This document shows, one piece after another, positions 24,370-33,900 of a DNA stretch of 64,000 nucleotides. Positions within the stretch are counted from its first letter, which is position 1. The number at the start of each line of letters is the position of its first letter. The stretch spans positions 186,001 through 250,000 of the forward strand of contig NZ_CATMFB010000001.1 in assembly GCF_950066645.1 (NCBI RefSeq), in the 5' to 3' direction. Position numbers and translations under genes: made by a program. Source of the DNA: an uncultured Thalassolituus sp. GTDB taxonomy: Bacteria > Pseudomonadota > Gammaproteobacteria > Pseudomonadales > Oceanobacteraceae. The notes beneath the pieces were generated by a model, which saw only the letters and a program-made list of their open reading frames with translations, ran no database searches and was not told the origin of the DNA.

Positions 24370-26426
24370 GCGACCTCCGGGATTTCAATGCCGGAATGAC
24401 GCAGCAGCGGTTCTACCGATGGCTTGCGGCCACGGAAGGCTTCAAACAGTTCAGCAGCTTCACGGGAACCGCCCTGAGAGAGGATTTCTTTCAGGAAGCT
24501 TTCGCCGGTGGTTTTGTTGAAGATGCCTTCTTCTTCAAAGCGTGAATACGCATCGGCGCTCAGTACCTCGGCCCATTTATAGCTGTAGTAACCGGCCGCA
24601 TATCCACCCGCGAAGATGTGGGTAAAGCCATGCTGGAAGCGGTTGAAATCCACGGTTGGTACCACGGTCACTTTTTCGCGCACTTCGCTCAGGATCTGGG
24701 CGGCTGTAACTGGGTTGCTGTCGCTGTATTCGCGGTGTAGGCGGAAGTCGAACAGGGCGAATTCGAGTTGGCGCATGGTCATCATGGCGCTCTGGAAGTT
24801 TTTCGCCGCGAGCAGCTTATCCAGCAGCTCCTGTGGCAGTGGTTCGCCGGTTTCATAGTGTCCCGACAGGAAGGCCAGCGCTTCCGGCTCGTAGCACCAG
24901 TTTTCCATAAACTGACTTGGCAGCTCGACCGCATCCCAGGCTACACCGTTAATACCGCTGACGGCGCTGACGTCGATCTCGGTCATCATATGGTGCAGGC
25001 CGTGACCAAACTCGTGGAACAGGGTGGTCATTTCGTCGTGGGTCAGCAGGGCAGGCGTATCTTCCACCGCCGGGCTGAAGTTACAGACCAGATAGGCAAC
25101 CGGTAGCTGCACGCCGTCTTTGGTGGAGCGACGCACGCGGCAGTCGTCCATCCAGGCGCCGCCACGTTTTTTCGAGCGGGCGTATAAATCGAGATAGAAG
25201 GCCGCGATTTGTTTGCCGTCTTTGGTGACGTGGAAGAAGCGTGCATCCGGGTGGTAAGTATCGAACTCGTTCTGCTCTTCAAATTCAACGCCGTACAGGC
25301 GAGAGACCACTTCGAACATGCCTTTGATGACGGTATCAACCGGCAGATACGGGCGGATGTCTTCCTGAGAAATGCTGTAGCGTGCCTGACGCAGTTTTTC
25401 TGCGGCGAAGGTCACGTCCCAGGGTTTCAGGTCGGTCATGCCCAGTTCGTCGGCAGCGTAGGCTTTCAGCTCGCCAAATTCACGCTCAGCCTGTGGTTTG
25501 GCTTTGGCCGCCAGATCATTGAGGAAGTCGATGACCTCCTGGCCAGATTCCGCCATCTTGGTCGCCACTGAGTATTCTGCGTAGTTGTCGAAGCCCAGCA
25601 GAGTGGCGAGTTCATAGCGAAGCGCCAGAATGTCTTTCATGTTCTGGCTGTTATCGAATTCGCCGGCGTTCGGGCCGGTGTCTGAGGCGCGGGTGACGAA
25701 GGCGGTGTACAGTTCTTCGCGCAATTCGCGGTTGGTGCAGTAGCTCATGATCGGCATGTACGACGGGAAGTCGAGGGTGATCACGTAGCCTTCGAGTTCG
25801 CGTTGTTTGGCTTGTTGCGCAAGCAGACCTAAGCCCGACTCCGGTACGCCGTCGAGTTCTGAAACGTCGGTGATGTGCTTGGTCCATGCGGCGGTAGCAT
25901 CCAGAACGTTCTCACTGAACTTACTGGTCAGGGCTGACAGCTTCTGCTGGATTTCGGCGTAACGCGCTTTTTTATCGGCGGGCAGATCAATGCCGGATAA
26001 ACGGAAGTCACGCAGCGCATTATTGATCGCCGTCTTCTGAGGCACGCTCAGATTGTCGAATTCCGGACTGTTCTTCAGCGCGTCGTAGGCTTTGAACAGG
26101 TCTTCGTTCTGGCCGAACTCCGTCCAGTACTGGCTCAGCAACGGCAGACAGGCGTTGTAGGCTTCACGCAGCTCATCACTGTTAAGCACGCCATTGAGGT
26201 GGCCGACTGGCGACCAGGCTTTGCTCAGCTCATCGTGCCATTCGTCCATGGGCTCGATTAACGACTCCCATGTTGGTGTCGCTTCACCACTGGCGAACTT
26301 ACCCAACAGCTCGCTGATGCGGGTGCGGTTGGTGTTCAGGTGCTCTTCCACCGCCGGCAGTACGTGCTCGGCGTTAATGTCAGAAAAAGGAGGTAGGGCG
26401 TGTTTCTGCAGAAGCGGGTTGGACAT
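24366..26426 (-). CDS. prlC: oligopeptidase A
   Basis: The 686-residue cytoplasmic M3 metallopeptidase degrades short peptides, including cleaved signal peptides. The zinc motif HEFGHGLHHM is near residue 470, with the third ligand region in WDAVELPSQFMENW about 25 residues on. The start NPLLQKHALPPFSDI and the end (HSGIEIPEVA) match the family, and the length is near E. coli PrlC (680). It is first in the prlC-yheV operon behind a sigma-32-like promoter. Confidence 0.97.
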   Translation of the reverse strand: MSNPLLQKHALPPFSDINAEHVLPAVEEHLNTNRTRISELLGKFASGEATPTWESLIEPMDEWHDELSKAWSPVGHLNGVLNSDELREAYNACLPLLSQYWTEFGQNEDLFKAYDALKNSPEFDNLSVPQKTAINNALRDFRLSGIDLPADKKARYAEIQQKLSALTSKFSENVLDATAAWTKHITDVSELDGVPESGLGLLAQQAKQRELEGYVITLDFPSYMPIMSYCTNRELREELYTAFVTRASDTGPNAGEFDNSQNMKDILALRYELATLLGFDNYAEYSVATKMAESGQEVIDFLNDLAAKAKPQAEREFGELKAYAADELGMTDLKPWDVTFAAEKLRQARYSISQEDIRPYLPVDTVIKGMFEVVSRLYGVEFEEQNEFDTYHPDARFFHVTKDGKQIAAFYLDLYARSKKRGGAWMDDCRVRRSTKDGVQLPVAYLVCNFSPAVEDTPALLTHDEMTTLFHEFGHGLHHMMTEIDVSAVSGINGVAWDAVELPSQFMENWCYEPEALAFLSGHYETGEPLPQELLDKLLAAKNFQSAMMTMRQLEFALFDFRLHREYSDSNPVTAAQILSEVREKVTVVPTVDFNRFQHGFTHIFAGGYAAGYYSYKWAEVLSADAYSRFEEEGIFNKTTGESFLKEILSQGGSREAAELFEAFRGRKPSVEPLLRHSGIEIPEVA

Positions 26427-26473
26427 AAACAGCGGCTCCGTGAGCGGGGGAATTTCGTTAACGATGCTGTAAG

Positions 26474-26500
26474 TATTGGGGTTTGGGGGGGGATTTCAAG
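26474..26500 (-). promoter_or_regulatory. sigma-32-like heat-shock promoter of prlC
   Basis: On the minus strand CTTGAAA (26500-26494) is a perfect -35 element. Twelve bases later CCCCAATA (26481-26474) resembles CCCCATNT. It is about 50 bases before the prlC ATG. prlC is a heat-shock gene in E. coli, so the site fits. The spacer holds an 8-C run. Confidence 0.62.
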
Positions 26501-26535
26501 CGCGACCGTATGGGTTGTCTGTTGTTATTTCTTTC

Positions 26536-26562
26536 TACAATGCACTATGATGCATCAATAGT
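26536..26562 (+). promoter_or_regulatory. parDE promoter and operator-like palindrome
   Basis: A TACAAT hexamer (26536-26541) is followed by ACTAT-N9-ATAGT (26544-26562) enclosing GATGCATC. ParD antitoxins autorepress through such palindromes. The -35 spacing (TTGTCT, 15 bases) is short, so this is tentative. Confidence 0.4.
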
Positions 26563-26593
26563 ATGATTATTGGTGCGAAGCATCGGAGCTGGT

Positions 26594-26875
26594 ATGTCGA
26601 CGATCCGTAAAACCATTACCGTCACCGCGCCGCAGAGTGAGTGGATTAAGTCCCGCATCGCCAGCGGTGATTTTACGAATGACAGTGAGTACATCCGTGA
26701 TCTGATCCGCCGTGATCAGGAGAGACTGGATGAAGTCGAGCGTGTGCGCAGGGCATTGGCTGAAGGTGAACGCTCGGGGCTCTCGGAAAAGAGCTTTGAC
26801 GACATTTTAAACGCTGCCAGGGATAAGGTTGCCATTCATGAGAACGCTGCGGTTTACCAATCAGGCAGAGAGTGA
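26594..26875 (+). CDS. parD: ParD-family antitoxin
   Basis: The 93-residue protein begins STIRKTITVTAPQSEWIKSRIASGDFTNDSEYIRDLIRRDQE, the ribbon-helix-helix pattern of ParD/CC2985-type antitoxins, followed by a helical toxin-binding tail (FDDILNAARDKV). I chose the ATG at 26594 as the family start; an upstream ATG at 26570 would add eight residues. It overlaps parE by 38 bases, so the genes are coupled. Confidence 0.9.
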   Translation: MSTIRKTITVTAPQSEWIKSRIASGDFTNDSEYIRDLIRRDQERLDEVERVRRALAEGERSGLSEKSFDDILNAARDKVAIHENAAVYQSGRE

Positions 26876-27122
26876 TCTTACTGACATCTATGAGTATGGA
26901 GTAAGGCAATTCGGCGTTCGCGCTGCTGAATCATACATGCAGATGTTGGGCGACAAGTTCGCGCAGATGACGGAGCTTCCAGAGCTGCTTCCTGTATTTA
27001 AGGGCATTGAATCAGATTACCGCAAAGCCGTCGTGCAGAAGCATGTCATCTGTTTCCGCAGCGGGCCTGACGAGGTTGTGGTTGTGCGCGTTATCGGACG
27101 GCAGACGACAGAGCAACTTTAA
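26838..27122 (+). CDS. parE: ParE-family toxin
   Basis: The 94-residue protein has TNQAESDLTDIYEYGVRQFGVRAAESYMQ, then PVFKGIESDYRKAVVQKHVICFR and a VVVVRVIGRQ strand, the full ParE fold. Family members poison DNA gyrase. The ATG at 26838 opens the first strand (MRTLRFTNQA). The module appears complete, unlike the toxin fragments at the left window edge. Confidence 0.9.
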   Translation: MRTLRFTNQAESDLTDIYEYGVRQFGVRAAESYMQMLGDKFAQMTELPELLPVFKGIESDYRKAVVQKHVICFRSGPDEVVVVRVIGRQTTEQL

Positions 27123-27147
27123 ATACTATTTATGAGAGACCTTTCCA

Positions 27148-27708
27148 ATGACCAGTAATCACCAGGATATTCGTACCTATCAGGGCATCACTCCGACATT
27201 GGGCGAACGGGTATTTGTAGATCGCACCGCGGTTGTCATCGGTGATGTTCATCTGGGAGAAGACTGTTCGGTCTGGCCCTTAGCAGTCATCCGTGGCGAT
27301 ATGCACCATATACGTATCGGTGCGCGCACTTCGGTTCAGGACGGGGCCGTATTGCATATCACTCATGCCTCCGACTACAACCCCGGCGGTTATCCGCTGA
27401 TCATAGGAGACGATGTGACCATCGGCCATCAGGCGATGCTGCATGGCTGCACCATAGGAAGTCGCGTACTGATCGGTATGAAGTCGATGATTATGGACGG
27501 TGCCGTGGTAGAAGACGAAGTTATTGTCGCGGCGGGTGCGACAGTTTCTCCAGGCAAAGTACTTGAAAGTGGTTTTGTATATATGGGAACGCCTGCAAAA
27601 AAAGTGCGCCCTGTTACCGATAAAGAGCGCAGCTTTTTTACGTACGGAGCCGGCAACTATGTGCGTTTAAAAGATAAGCACATTGCCGAAGGTTATGATG
27701 CTAAATAA
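27148..27708 (+). CDS. gamma-class carbonic anhydrase-like hexapeptide protein (YrdA family)
   Basis: The 186-residue left-handed beta-helix protein has repeats such as VVIGDVHLGEDCSVWPLAVIRGD and VLIGMKSMIMDGAVVEDEVIVAAGA. Zinc-ligand histidines occur in VLHITH and TIGHQAMLHGC, as in YrdA/CaiE/Cam-like proteins. These form trimers with metal between subunits; carbonic anhydrase activity is proven in only some. It follows parE by 25 bases but is a core-type gene. Confidence 0.92.
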   Translation: MTSNHQDIRTYQGITPTLGERVFVDRTAVVIGDVHLGEDCSVWPLAVIRGDMHHIRIGARTSVQDGAVLHITHASDYNPGGYPLIIGDDVTIGHQAMLHGCTIGSRVLIGMKSMIMDGAVVEDEVIVAAGATVSPGKVLESGFVYMGTPAKKVRPVTDKERSFFTYGAGNYVRLKDKHIAEGYDAK

Positions 27709-27716
27709 TGTTTTAT

Positions 27717-28061
27717 TTATTCAGCGTCCTTTTTTTTATTCTTGTCTTTGCCGCGGTGACTGAATTTCTTACTGGAGAATTCTTCTTCAGAAATTACGCC
27801 ATCTGAGTTGGTGTCCATCTCGGCGAAAGAACCCAGGCCGCGCATGCCGCGCTTTTTCTTATCGTCGTCGTTCTGCTTTTCTGCACGTGCAGCCATCACT
27901 TCGTTCAATTCAATTTCGGTGATGCCGCCATCACCGTTCAGATCGAATTTTTCGAACGCAGACGATTTTCTGTCTTTATGATCGTCTGATGCCTGAGCCG
28001 GGAGCGCCACTGTTGCGGCCAGTGCGAGAGCAACACATCCTGTTTTTACGAAGGTTTTCAT
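27717..28061 (-). CDS. EF-hand calcium-binding exported protein
   Basis: A signal peptide (to LPAQA/SDD) precedes two EF-hand loops, DLNGDGGITEIE and DTNSDGVISEEE, with the acidic residues at positions 1, 3, 5 and 12. The linker and C-terminus are strongly basic (DDDKKKRGMRG and KFSHRGKDKNKKKDAE). The 114-residue protein probably binds Ca2+ in the periplasm. Similar small EF-hand proteins are common in marine bacteria without a known role. It ends eight bases from the convergent carbonic anhydrase gene. Confidence 0.85.
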   Translation of the reverse strand: MKTFVKTGCVALALAATVALPAQASDDHKDRKSSAFEKFDLNGDGGITEIELNEVMAARAEKQNDDDKKKRGMRGLGSFAEMDTNSDGVISEEEFSSKKFSHRGKDKNKKKDAE

Positions 28062-28195
28062 TGGTTAGATCCTTTTTACATGGGGTTATCTGAGAGCTGC
28101 AGTATATAGGGTGCGTGCAGCTCCGATAGTGAGGGTTGACCAATTCAAAGCCTTGCTGACGAATCTGAACAATCGCTGCCAATACGTGGCGTTAT

Positions 28196-28213
28196 CAGCC
28201 CCGGGCGGGGCTG
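28196..28213. terminator. GC-rich hairpin after the K+ channel gene
   Basis: CAGCCCC-GGGC-GGGGCTG is a perfect 7-bp stem, ten bases beyond the channel stop codon. No T-run follows on the minus strand, so its role as terminator is uncertain. Confidence 0.4.
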
Positions 28214-28223
28214 CGGACTGGGA

Positions 28224-28976
28224 TCAGACGTTGTAATCGTCGTTTTTTGTTTCTTCGGCGAGGCGCTCTCTGACGGTATGCAGTGATGCCGCAATAATAG
28301 CCGTTGGGACGGCAATTAAACCTAACCCGGTGAGTAACACACCAAACGTAAACAGGCGCCCTGCGTGCGTTATCGGAACCATATCGCCGTAGCCAACTGT
28401 GGTCAGCGTCACGATGGCCCACCAGAGGGCATCGAACAATGACCTGTAGACCTCAGGCTGAGCTTCGTGTTCAAAATGATAAATTCCCACCGCCGCGAGG
28501 AAAATCATCACCATACTGGCAGCAAAAAAGAGCGTCAGTTCTTCCCAGGCGTCAGCCAGCGCCAGATAAAAGCGCCTCATGGCCGTCAGGTAGCGGGTGA
28601 GTTTAAGAATGCGCACGAGGCGGAACAGTGACAGAAGCCTCAGAGGTTGCAGGCCAAAGAGCATGACCAGGTAATAAGGCAGGATGGCGAGCAGGTCGAT
28701 AACACCGTAGAAGCTGAATATATATTGTGTTTTCTTTTCTGCCCGGATCAACCGGATAAGGTACTCAAGGGTAAATACGGAGACAAATACGTGCTCTGAC
28801 AGGTTCAGTATCCACAGCGTCGTCTCGTCTGGAGACGGCAGTGTGCCGACCGCGAAAGCGATCACAGAAGTAATAATTGCCAGAGCGATAATGAATTCAA
28901 ACGGCTTGCTGAATCCGGGTGAGTTAAAGAAGGCCTGCAGCGAAGTCATATCCCTGTCCGTTATAAGGTCTTTCAC
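28224..28976 (-). CDS. voltage-gated potassium channel
   Basis: The 250-residue inner-membrane protein has six transmembrane segments. S4 has regularly spaced arginines (LRLLSLFRLVRILKLTRYL, about residues 110-128), and the pore has the selectivity filter TVGYGD near residue 198. The S6 helix (GLGLIAVPTAIIAASL) is followed by a short acidic tail without an RCK domain. This is the KvAP/Kv-like bacterial type. It may set membrane potential or osmotic K+ balance; TrkAH is encoded near the other window end. Confidence 0.93.
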   Translation of the reverse strand: MKDLITDRDMTSLQAFFNSPGFSKPFEFIIALAIITSVIAFAVGTLPSPDETTLWILNLSEHVFVSVFTLEYLIRLIRAEKKTQYIFSFYGVIDLLAILPYYLVMLFGLQPLRLLSLFRLVRILKLTRYLTAMRRFYLALADAWEELTLFFAASMVMIFLAAVGIYHFEHEAQPEVYRSLFDALWWAIVTLTTVGYGDMVPITHAGRLFTFGVLLTGLGLIAVPTAIIAASLHTVRERLAEETKNDDYNV

Positions 28977-29072
28977 AGTATAGTGAACTTTTGCCGCACT
29001 GAACGGGTTGAAACTGGGTTCCCTGGTCAGTGAGCTTTTTTTGCTTAACGGCCATAAAAACCGCTACTTATG

Positions 29073-29087
29073 TGTCAATTCCGGACA
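29073..29087. promoter_or_regulatory. operator-like palindrome, site 1
   Basis: TGTC-AATTCCG-GACA, extended to TGTGTC/GACACA on its flanks. It shares half-sites and spacing with site 2 at 29208-29222. Confidence 0.45.
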
Positions 29088-29207
29088 CAAATTGATGATC
29101 TGGCGCTTGTGGTGTTATTGGTCGAGTGAAAAAATCGTAGTTAAGTGCACTGTTAACGACAAAATTATCAATAAGGCGTGCTTGTTCATCAACCTGACTA
29201 TTTGTTA

Positions 29208-29222
29208 TGTCAAATTACGACA
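29208..29222. promoter_or_regulatory. operator-like palindrome, site 2
   Basis: TGTC-AAATTAC-GACA, 135 bases from site 1 centre to centre and about 108 bases before the haloperoxidase ATG. The two sites may loop or bind one dimeric regulator each; the regulator is unknown. Confidence 0.45.
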
Positions 29223-29329
29223 AATGCAATGATTCAGTAAGGAAAAAGGCGCATATTCTTATCTGCCGCTAGTTATGTCTTCAGCGGTTTTGGGTGCAAA
29301 ACTCTAATCAATCAGATAAGGAAAATCTT

Positions 29330-30844
29330 ATGAAACTCCCTCTCCTCAAGGGCCGCCCTCTGGCTCTGGCGACATCTGCTCTGCTGACGGTTGCAGCTTC
29401 TCAGGCGTCTGCTTATGACTTCCAGAACGGCAATGCTCCGGTGGAACTGGTGATCTCTAATGTTGCTCCGGCGATCTTCCAGGATGTTTCTACTTCAGGT
29501 GGTGATGCGACGCTGGTTCTGCGTATTACTGCGCAGATCACGAATGCCTGGTTTGATGCTGCAGCGCCGTATCATCCAACGGCTGTTGGTGTGTATTCGC
29601 GTATCCCTAACCGCCCTGCGTCAGAGAGCGTTGATAACGAAAACATCAACATCGCGACTGTCTACGCTTCTTACCAGGTTCTGAAAACTCTGCTGCCACA
29701 CCGCCTGAACGAGTGGCGTCAGATTCTCATCGATGCTGGCCTCGATCCAGACGACAACAGCACTGACCTGACGACGCCAGTCGGTATCGGTAACGTTGCC
29801 GGTGCGGCCGTGGTTGAAGGTCGTCTTAACGATGGTATGAACCAGGCCGGTTGGGTGAACCAGGATGTGCATCCGCAGCCGTACGCTGATTACACCGGTT
29901 ACGAGCCAAAGAATACCGCCTATGAGCTGAAGCGTCCTTCCAAGTGGCAGCCAGATGTTCAGCGTAAGGGTGTTGGTCTGTACAAAGTTCAGCAGTTTGT
30001 GACTCCGCAATACTCCAACGTTGAACCTTATGCCTACGACGATCCACAGCAGTTCAGCGTGCCATGGCCGGCAAACAGCTTTGCACCCTTCAAGCACCTG
30101 TATAAGCAGCAGGCCGATGAAGTACTGGCAGCTTCTGCCAACCTGACTGAAGATCAGAAACTGAAAGCAGAGCTGTTCGACAACAAGATTCTGTCGCTGG
30201 GCTTCTCTGCAGTATTTGCGGCACAGTCCCGTGGTCTGTCACTGATGGAATTCATCCAGCTCGACTTCCTGACCAATATGGCGGCGTTTGATGCCGGTAT
30301 CTTCGTATGGCAGGAAAAAATCGAATACGATGCCGTTCGTCCCTTCTCTGCAATTCGGCATATCTATGGCGACCAGCCAGTTGAAGGTTGGGGCGGCCCG
30401 GGTGCTGGCACAGTGACGATGCCTGCCAACCAATGGCGTGCATACATGGAAGAGGCGGATCACCCAGAGTATCCATCAGCGTCTTCCTGTTTCTGTGCGG
30501 CGCACTCTCAGTCTGCGCGGGTATTCCTGGGTGATGATCAGCTGGGCTTCCCGGTTGAGTATCCAGCAGGTTCGTCACGCATCGAGTCTGGCCTGACACC
30601 GGCAGCAGACACAACGATCGTGTTCGATACCTGGAGTGACTTCGAGCAGGATTGTGGTCAGAGCCGTGTATGGGCGGGCGTACACTTCCAGGCGGCGGTT
30701 GATGAGTCTCTGGCCTACTGTGGTGTCTTCGGTGACATGGCCTACAACTACATGCAGTCTCTGATTGATGGTACGGCACCGGTCCGTGGACCGAGCTCGC
30801 CACTGAAAGACCCATCAACGTTCGAGAAAAAGTGGTGGAAATAA
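29330..30844 (+). CDS. vanadium-dependent haloperoxidase-like exported protein
   Basis: The 504-residue protein has a signal peptide (to QASA/YDF). Its C-terminal part has the vanadate-binding pattern of the VHPO/PAP2 superfamily: K and R in KIEYDAVRPFSAIRH (near 330-340), HPEYPSAS near 378, and RVWAGVHFQ near 445 with the vanadate-ligand His. Such enzymes oxidise halides with H2O2. The acid-base His that normally follows PS(G/A) is Ser here, so activity may differ. The ATG at 29330 is chosen for its AAGGAAAA site and signal peptide; a GTG at 29294 is less likely. The gene is monocistronic with a good terminator. Confidence 0.85.
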   Translation: MKLPLLKGRPLALATSALLTVAASQASAYDFQNGNAPVELVISNVAPAIFQDVSTSGGDATLVLRITAQITNAWFDAAAPYHPTAVGVYSRIPNRPASESVDNENINIATVYASYQVLKTLLPHRLNEWRQILIDAGLDPDDNSTDLTTPVGIGNVAGAAVVEGRLNDGMNQAGWVNQDVHPQPYADYTGYEPKNTAYELKRPSKWQPDVQRKGVGLYKVQQFVTPQYSNVEPYAYDDPQQFSVPWPANSFAPFKHLYKQQADEVLAASANLTEDQKLKAELFDNKILSLGFSAVFAAQSRGLSLMEFIQLDFLTNMAAFDAGIFVWQEKIEYDAVRPFSAIRHIYGDQPVEGWGGPGAGTVTMPANQWRAYMEEADHPEYPSASSCFCAAHSQSARVFLGDDQLGFPVEYPAGSSRIESGLTPAADTTIVFDTWSDFEQDCGQSRVWAGVHFQAAVDESLAYCGVFGDMAYNYMQSLIDGTAPVRGPSSPLKDPSTFEKKWWK

Positions 30845-30870
30845 TCCGCGACAGATTTTGAACGTGAAGT

Positions 30871-30902
30871 AAGAAAACGGGGCCACTGGCCCCGTTTTTT
30901 GT
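30871..30902. terminator. intrinsic terminator, probably bidirectional
   Basis: ACGGGGCCA (30877-30885) and TGGCCCCGT (30887-30895) form a perfect 9-bp stem, with AAGAAAA before and TTTTTT after. It ends the haloperoxidase gene and may also stop the convergent giant lipoprotein gene. Confidence 0.88.
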
Positions 30903-30931
30903 TGCTGTGTTTTCAATTCGGCGAACAGTAC

Positions 30932-33900
30932 TTAACGCATCAGCTCAGGTGCGAGCGCCTCCAGCGTGCTGGTTCGCATCAGCTCGGTGGCGATGCTGTC
31001 GTCGATATCATGAAGATCGACGACTCCCATCACTTCGTCGTAATCCATGTCGATGAATGCCGTCGTCTCCAGCATAAGTGAGTACTGACTGTCTGGTAGC
31101 ACCGCATCGGTGATGCCGGCAGGCAGTGAGGGCAGAGTCACTGAAGTTTCGCCTGCAGGCAGGTGGATCGCCCAGGCCGTCTGGTAGCCGGCACTTGCCT
31201 GAGAGGTTTTCAATCGCAGTGTCGTCAGGTCGCTGTAGCCATTAATACGGTCACGCACCGGCGTCCAGCTGATTGTCGGGTTGTCACTGCTGTCGTTCTG
31301 GCTTTCCATGATTGGACGATAGGCAATGCCGCTCGCCACGGAAAATTCAGCAATGTCACCGCTGCGGTCAAGCACATCACCGGGCTGCCAGTACTCCCAG
31401 GTTTCGGTATATGCCACGCTTGCCAGTCGGGTTTCTGGCAGGTCTATGTCTGCACCGGGCAGTTGCACAGGCGAGCCCAGTGTCAGGAAACCACCCAGGT
31501 TGACCAGCCCATTGCCGGATACTGCGACCGTCACCAGATCGGTCGCGGTGAAGCTGATGGACAGCTGTTCGCGATCAGCGACGATCGGATTTTCGCCTGA
31601 AGGAATGGTGGTGAAGGTCTGGCTACCCAGATCTTCTGCGCTGGTCACCACGCCGCTCTCGACTTTGAAAGCCCACAGATTTCCAGTGACTTCCGTGCCA
31701 ACCGGAACATCGAAGTAGAGATCTTCGTAGTAATAGTTGGCTTCGTAGGAGGTCAGGAAGAAGCGATCAACCTCGTGCACAGGCCGATGGTTATCGTCGA
31801 GCAGCGCCAGTACATAGCTTTCGCCGGTATCGTTATAGAAAGGTACGTAAGAGCGATCCGCTGCTACGCCAAGCTGGTCAAGCTCAGAGTACAGTGTGAC
31901 ATCCTGCCCCGGAGCAACGCAGTAGAAGCTCTCGTAACCGTAGCCGTCATTGAATACGTGCACATTCTGAGTGCCCGACAGCCCCGTGAATGAAGCCATG
32001 CCAGACGCATCCGTTGTGAGCGTGGCGTCATTGTCGTTCAGCATTACGATAGCCCCTGCGATTGCTGCGCCATTGGCGTCGCGCACCATCACAGAGATAT
32101 CTCCGCTACCAGCAACGACATCCGCACATGTGGCCGGGATAAAGCCTGCGTTTGATGCCAGCAGCTCAGTGCCATAATCGAGAAGATAGATTGCACTGAC
32201 GATGTAGCGGTCGTCTGTCGTATTCCAGATGCCATCACTGCCCCAGTATTCACTGGCGGACATCACCAGCTCGCCGGCCGCGTTGTACTCACTGAGCGAG
32301 TAATAACTGAAATCATCGTCCGTTTTCCAGATACCGTCTGCGCCGGGGCTGTAGGCGCTGCTTTCGCGCACAATCAGGCCGTCAGAATTCCGCTCTGTGT
32401 AGGCGACATTGGTGATCTCTCCCGCAGCATCGAACCCGGTGGTAAACAGCGGGTTGCCGTAAGCGTCTTCTTCTATCTCACGATAGCCCGTCAGGTCGAA
32501 GGTGCCTGCGTCATTCCGCTGGAAGTCTTCCAGACGGTACGATGTTGGCGAGAGCTCACTGTATTGGGTGTAAAACAGCAGGGTATCGCTGGTGTCGTAA
32601 CGCTCATATACGGTGAGGCGGCTGCCGCTGAAGGTCTCAACGATGTAACCACTGAGCACATCGTCATCCGTAAACCATTCGGCATCCGGCCCCGGCTGGT
32701 TGTACTGGTTATAGCCTGTGTCTGTGGCTGTCGAATATGGCCATGGCAGAGTGTCATCTGCGGTCAGAGGTACGCCGTCAGTGCCAAAGTCAGCGGCATA
32801 CAGTCCCAGGCTGTTTGAGAAGTCTGCCGAGTACACGGTATAGCGATAGATCTGGCTGTCACTGAATGCAGGATCGTTAGGAGCTCGCGCGGGGTCATAG
32901 TAAAACTGCTTGAGAACCCGCCCTTCGGCATCGCGCTCGTACTTCCAGTAGTTGTAGGAGGCCGTCGGCAGATCGTCCGACGTAAACCACAGGCCGTCCG
33001 TTCCTTTGCTGCTGAAATCCGCACGCTCAAGCTCGTTGTTGGCGTCGTCATACATCCGGTAGCTGTAACCATAGATATTGTCGTCGCCGCTCAGCCATTT
33101 ACCATCCGGCCCCATGCCGTTCACCCGTGCGCTGATGCTGACGATGCCGGCATCGGTGTCTGAGGTGAATGACAGGGTGCCGCTGGCGAAATCGTCAGCG
33201 GTGAACCACTCGCCATCCAGGCCGATGCCGGTATGGTTGGCGATGATCAGCAGGTCGCCGTCGTCGTTATAACCGTAGTAGCCATAGCCACTGACGTTGT
33301 CGTCGCTGGTAAACCACACGCTGTCGCTGCCGGCCAGGTTATATGTCGCTGAGTACAGCGGCTGATAGTTGTCTCCCAGGCGTTGCTGTACGTGGGTCTG
33401 TACCCGGTCGTCAGCGGTAAACCATTCGCCGTCCGCGCCTTCGCCATTAAAGACCGCCGTGACCGTCTGAGGAATACTCACATCGGTGGAGATCAGGGTG
33501 TAGTTGTCAACGGCATCGTCGCTGGTAAACCAGAGGTTATCCGGGCCACTACTGTCGTAGGTAACGACCTGCCCCCGGTTCCCCTCGCCATCGATCACCA
33601 TGACCTGATAACCCATGCGACAGCCCGGGTAGTCGTCTGCGGTAAAGGCGATGCCGTCGTCACCAGGGTTCAGACACGGCAACACCAGAACAGCGCCTTC
33701 GCTGGCCCCTTCAAATTCCAGTAACGCGTTTTGCGGAATCATCACGGCACCGCCATTGCCTGCGGCAACGTCGTCCTCGGTGTACCACTGACCATCCGCG
33801 CCGGGGTGATCAAAGCCGTACGAGACGCCCAGGTAGCCGAATGGCGAAATGCTGTAGCTGATGATGTAGTCATCGTGAGTGTCAGCGACGCCGTCGATTC

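Larger units (their letters stand above)
28977..29329. other. 353-base AT-rich spacer before the haloperoxidase gene
   Basis: This divergent spacer separates the K+ channel and the haloperoxidase genes. It is AT-rich and contains two TGTC-N7-GACA palindromes (29073-29087 and 29208-29222) and a GTTAAGTGCACTGTTAAC-like dyad near 29149. I see no convincing gene; the 74-codon frame at 29008-29232 has no recognisable features. Confidence 0.6.

Noticed and set aside
29008-29232. 74-codon open frame before the haloperoxidase gene
   Set aside because: It covers operator-like palindromes, has no ribosome-binding site and an unconvincing composition.
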